From Lichenicoccus sp965276875 (GTDB lineage: Bacteria; Pseudomonadota; Alphaproteobacteria; Acetobacterales; Acetobacteraceae): DNA of 64,000 bases. This document shows, piece by piece, positions 60,856 through 64,000 of this stretch. The DNA is taken from positions 2,418,001-2,482,000 of the forward strand of contig NZ_OZ255701.1 of assembly GCF_965276875.1 (NCBI RefSeq). Direction: 5' to 3'. The position numbers and the translations under genes are program-made. Under the pieces are notes generated by a model. That model was given only the letters and a program-made list of their open reading frames with translations, was not told where the DNA came from and did no database searches. Each line of letters starts with the position of its first letter. Positions within the stretch are counted from its first letter, which is position 1.

Positions 60856-62613
60856 CTAATCGGCCGGAGCCTGCGGCAGCCTTACGACGAAGCGTGCGCC
60901 GCACACGCCGCCCTGTGCGTCGAGCCGGTTCTCGGCGGTGATCCGGCCGCGCAGGGCCTCGACGATCTGCCGGCTGATCGACAGGCCCAGCCCGGAATGC
61001 TGACCGAAATGCTCGCCCGCGGGACGCTCGGAATAGAAGCGGTCGAAGATGCTGTCGAGCTTGCCCTGCGGAATGCCGGGCCCCTGGTCGCCGACCGCGA
61101 TCTCGACCCAGCTATCGGTGGCCGAGACCTCCAGGGTGATGATGCCGTGTGCGGGAGAGAAGCTGACCGCGTTGCCGATCAGGTTGCGCAGGACCTGGAC
61201 CAGCCGATCCTCGATGGCCAGGACCACCAGAGGCTGTGACGCCGCCTTGACCTCCAGCACCGGTCCGTCCGGCTTGCGGGTCGCCTGGTGGATTTCGGCC
61301 AGCACCGAGAGGATCGGCGTCAGTTCCACCGGCTCGCTGCGGGCGCGCGACAGCTCGGCGTCGATCCGGCTGGCGTCGGAGATGTCGGTGATCAGCCGGT
61401 CCAGCCGGCGCACGTCCTCGCCGATGATGGCAAGCAGGCGGCGCTGCTGGTTGAGGTCCTCGATGCGCAGCAGGGTCTCGATCGCCGAGCGGATCGACGA
61501 CAGCGGGTTCTTGATCTCGTGGCTGACGTCGGCGGCGAACCGTTCGATGGCGTCCATACGGGTCCACAGCGCGCGCGCACTTTCGTCGAGGGCCAGGGCC
61601 AGCTCGCCGATCTCGTCGCGCCTGCGGCAGAGGCGCGCCGGCACGCTGCCGCTGCGGCCGATGCCCTCGCGCATGACGTGTGCCGAGGCCGCCAGACGCA
61701 GCAGCGGCCGGGCGATGGTCAGTGACAAGTACCACGACAGCAGCACGGTGAGTGCCAGGGCAATCAGGAACAACATCAGGATCGAGGAGCGGACCTCGAA
61801 CAGCGAGCGGTCGACGTCGCGCGCCTCGCGGGTGAGCTGGATGATGCCGACGGTATGGCCGTCATGCTCCACCGGCTCGGCCACCGTGACCAGCAGCCTG
61901 CGGTCGGCGGTGCGGCGGATGAAGGGCGGGGTTTCGGAACTGTCCTGGTCGCCCAGGTGCAGTTGCTGGCGCACGTCCGGCTGGTCGTCGGGATTGGCGT
62001 TGGCACCCAGGGTTGCGACCGGAAGCCGTGTCTCCGGCAGTATGCTGAGCAGCCGGTCATAGGCATGTTCTAGCCGGTCGAGCAGGCCGGAGCCGGCGAC
62101 CAACAGCGGCGGCCCCGCATTTTGGCCATCAGCAGCGCCGGCATTGTCGCCGGCACTGATCTGATCGGCGCGGCTGTCGGCGATCAGTTGGCCGTCGGGT
62201 GCGAACAAGCGTGCCTGCGAACTCGGGCTCGGCTCGGTCAGGCGCAGCAGCAGCGGCCGCGCGAGGTCGGGTGCCAGCACCAGATCGGGCGCGCTCCCCT
62301 GGTGGGGCGGGCGGGCACGGCCGTGTGTGTGGGGCGCGCCGCGCGCTCCCGCGGCAGGTGGCGCCGGCGCCACGGCGCTCTGGCCCAGCGCGCCGGCATA
62401 GATGCGGGCCTGTTCGCGCAGCGCGCTGACCTCGGCTTCCAGCAGGCTGTTCTGGAATTCGTTCAAATAGAGCAGGGTGGCGACCAGCAGGCCAAGGGGG
62501 AGCGCGTTGACCAGCAGGATGCGTCGCATCATCGGCGACACCCAACGCGCCCGCGGCCGTGTCGCCGGCTTGCGTGCGGCGACGGCCACGGGCGCCAGAG
62601 CCGACGGCATCAC
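60856..62613 (-). CDS. chvG: Sensor histidine kinase ChvG-like
   Basis: A 585-residue membrane kinase. Two membrane helices (about residues 28-51 and 276-300) flank a large periplasmic stimulus-sensing domain with a Pro/Ala/His-rich insert at about 80-110. A HAMP domain (about 300-355) leads to the phospho-acceptor H365 in ADVSHEIKNPLSSIRSAIET and the ATP-binding VLRNLIGNAVSFSP, DQGPGIPQGKLDSIFDRFY. It overlaps chvI by 4 bases. ChvG/ChvI controls acid and envelope stress responses and surface polysaccharides in alphaproteobacteria. Confidence 0.93.
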   Translation of the reverse strand: MMPSALAPVAVAARKPATRPRARWVSPMMRRILLVNALPLGLLVATLLYLNEFQNSLLEAEVSALREQARIYAGALGQSAVAPAPPAAGARGAPHTHGRARPPHQGSAPDLVLAPDLARPLLLRLTEPSPSSQARLFAPDGQLIADSRADQISAGDNAGAADGQNAGPPLLVAGSGLLDRLEHAYDRLLSILPETRLPVATLGANANPDDQPDVRQQLHLGDQDSSETPPFIRRTADRRLLVTVAEPVEHDGHTVGIIQLTREARDVDRSLFEVRSSILMLFLIALALTVLLSWYLSLTIARPLLRLAASAHVMREGIGRSGSVPARLCRRRDEIGELALALDESARALWTRMDAIERFAADVSHEIKNPLSSIRSAIETLLRIEDLNQQRRLLAIIGEDVRRLDRLITDISDASRIDAELSRARSEPVELTPILSVLAEIHQATRKPDGPVLEVKAASQPLVVLAIEDRLVQVLRNLIGNAVSFSPAHGIITLEVSATDSWVEIAVGDQGPGIPQGKLDSIFDRFYSERPAGEHFGQHSGLGLSISRQIVEALRGRITAENRLDAQGGVCGARFVVRLPQAPAD

Positions 62614-63311
62614 TCCTCCTTGTAGCGGTAGCCGATGCCGTAGAGCGTCTCGATCTGGTTGAAGCTGTCGTCGATCTGGCGGAACTTCTTGCGCACCCGC
62701 TTGATGTGGCTGTCGATGGTGCGGTCGTCGACATAGATGTTCTCGCCGTAGGCCGCGTCGATCAGCTGGTCGCGCGACTTCACCAGCCCGGGCCGGGTCG
62801 CGAGCGCCTTGACCAGCAGGAACTCGGTGACGGTGAGCTGGATGTCGGCGTCACGCCAGAGGCATCGATGGCGGGTCTCGTCGAGCGACAACGCGCCGCG
62901 GGTCATGGTGTCCTGTGGTGTCGCACCCGAGGCCTCGGCGCGGTTCGCCTCGTTGCGTCGAAGCAGGGTGCGTATGCGCTCCAGCAGTAGGCGCTGGGAG
63001 AACGGCTTGGTGATGTAGTCGTCGGCCCCCAGACGCAGGCCCATCAGCTGGTCGACCTCCTCGTCCTTGCTGGTCAGGAAGATCACCGGCAACTGCGAGC
63101 GGCTGCGCAGGCGCTGCAGCAGTTCCATGCCGTCCATGCGTGGCATCTTGATGTCGAGCACGGCGAGATCGACCGGCTTGCTGCTGATGCCGGCGAGCGC
63201 GCTCTCGCCGTCGGTATAGGTGCGGACCTGGAATCCCTCGGCTACCAGGGTCATCGAGACCGAGGTGAGGATGTTACGATCGTCGTCGACCAGCGCGATC
63301 GTGTGCTTCAT
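62610..63311 (-). CDS. chvI: Response regulator ChvI-like (OmpR family)
   Basis: A 233-residue DNA-binding regulator. The receiver domain has D53 as phospho-site in LAVLDIKMPRMDGMELL, with acidic D10/D11 and lysine in FLTSKDEEVD. The winged helix ends DRTIDSHIKRVRKKFRQIDD and IETLYGIGYRYKEE. The ATG at 63311 (MKHTIALVDDD) is the family start; the frame to 63368 is not needed. It is transcribed with chvG and is divergent from grpE. Confidence 0.94.
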   Translation of the reverse strand: MKHTIALVDDDRNILTSVSMTLVAEGFQVRTYTDGESALAGISSKPVDLAVLDIKMPRMDGMELLQRLRSRSQLPVIFLTSKDEEVDQLMGLRLGADDYITKPFSQRLLLERIRTLLRRNEANRAEASGATPQDTMTRGALSLDETRHRCLWRDADIQLTVTEFLLVKALATRPGLVKSRDQLIDAAYGENIYVDDRTIDSHIKRVRKKFRQIDDSFNQIETLYGIGYRYKEE

Positions 63312-63440
63312 GGCGTCCAAGCTGATCTCTCCACGGCTTTGGGGACGAGGCAACCGAGACGATGCCATAAAAGCCGCGGGAAGGATGCAGGGGACCGTTT
63401 ACCGCTTGTCCATCTTTGAGCCGTAACCTACTTCACCGCG

Positions 63441-64000
63441 ATGACCAACGACGACCCCAATCCCATGTCAGAGCAGCAGAACGTCCAAGGCTCGGAAGCA
63501 GAGCCGGAGGCGCCTGACAATGTTATCGAGGCGGCTACCCAGGAGACCGTCATGCAGGCGGCGGCCGGGCGTATCCGCGAGCTTGAGGCAGCGCTCGAGG
63601 AGATGCGCGACCGCTGGGTGCGGGCCGAGGCGGAGACCCAGAATGTCCGCACCCGGGCCCGGCGCGAGGCCGACGATGCCCGCCAGTATGCGGTGCAGAA
63701 GTTCGCCCGCGACGTCGTTGAGGCCGCCGAGAACCTGCGACGCGGCATCGCCAGCTTGCCGCCGCCGACCGACGACGACAGTCCCGTCCTGGTCAAGTTG
63801 CGCGAAGGCTTCGAGAGCGTCGAGCGGTCGTTCCTGGGCGTGCTGGAACGCAACGGCATCACCGGTGCCGATCCGACGGGCGCCGTGTTCGACGCCAACC
63901 TGCACCAGGCGATGGCCGAACAGCCGAGTGCCGAGCATCCGCCCGGCACCGTAATCCAGGCCTGGACCTCTGCCTGGACGCTGAACGGGCGCCTGCTCAA
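63441..64000 (+). CDS. grpE: GrpE nucleotide exchange factor (partial, runs off the right end)
   Basis: The first 186 codons are present. GrpE releases ADP from DnaK. An acidic disordered N-terminus (about 38 residues) precedes the long helix RIRELEAALEEMRDRWVRAE with ETQNVRTRARREADDARQYA, and the beta domain opens around VFDANLHQAMAEQP with the usual HQA. No stop is reached before the window ends. No sigma-32 promoter was recognised upstream. Confidence 0.93.
   Translation, partial: MTNDDPNPMSEQQNVQGSEAEPEAPDNVIEAATQETVMQAAAGRIRELEAALEEMRDRWVRAEAETQNVRTRARREADDARQYAVQKFARDVVEAAENLRRGIASLPPPTDDDSPVLVKLREGFESVERSFLGVLERNGITGADPTGAVFDANLHQAMAEQPSAEHPPGTVIQAWTSAWTLNGRLL

Overview
The window is GC-rich, gene-dense DNA that looks like an alphaproteobacterium. 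The best fit is the Acetobacteraceae/Rhodospirillales side. The reasons are a ChvG/ChvI two-component pair, a Caulobacter-type cpa/tad pilus locus, NodT-type efflux lipoproteins, and a strand-loop-strand (SLS) repeat protein ending in a Hint domain. This placement is inference from gene content. I saw no rRNA, tRNA or CRISPR array.

Region 1 (1-8640) handles efflux and copper. It holds the end of an RND efflux operon (adaptor plus NodT lipoprotein), a tandem universal stress protein and a c-type cytochrome. A cytosolic copper module follows: a CopZ-like chaperone divergent from a CopA ATPase, with a MerR-type operator between them, then CueR, a small putative lipoprotein and a DUF4396 membrane protein. 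Region 2 (9045-16892) is mixed housekeeping: a ketoglutarate-semialdehyde-type aldehyde dehydrogenase, a GGDEF-EAL protein, YnfA, an OmpA-like protein with a degenerate ExeA-like ATPase, a PfkB kinase and an orphan ABC ATPase.

Region 3 (17003-33392) is a type II secretion locus with an insert. gspL, gspM, a gspC/N-like gene and gspD run rightward to 21802, but gspK lies 10.8 kb further on. Between them is a copper/silver efflux block on the minus strand: a Cys/Met-rich secreted protein, two YtkA/FixH-like proteins, an unknown secreted protein, CusC, CusB, CusA and a Met-rich ORF. An IS256-family element sits in the last codons of cusA, with inverted ends and an 8-bp target duplication. The right border holds what look like decayed fragments of a cueR-like gene and a vapC.

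Region 4 (33465-39552) is a compact cassette: GDP-mannose dehydratase, a GDP-4-keto-6-deoxymannose reductase-like enzyme, a TibC/Aah-type glycosyltransferase with its four-cysteine finger, and a 933-residue SLS-repeat protein with a Hint domain but no signal peptide or beta-barrel. It is the most unusual unit here. Region 5 (39599-48210) is metabolism and transport: an OPT transporter, a mannitol-dehydrogenase-family enzyme, an iron alcohol dehydrogenase, a TDT/SLAC1 channel with a DUF302 protein, and pcaI-pcaJ-pcaF of the beta-ketoadipate pathway.

Region 6 (48345-59362) is a tad pilus locus in two converging arms. TadE/TadG-like pseudopilins run on the plus strand; flp, cpaA, cpaB, cpaC, a short cpaD-like lipoprotein, cpaE/tadZ, tadA, tadB, tadC and tadD run on the minus strand. 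Region 7 (59588-64000) has an AI-2E family permease, ChvG/ChvI and the start of grpE.
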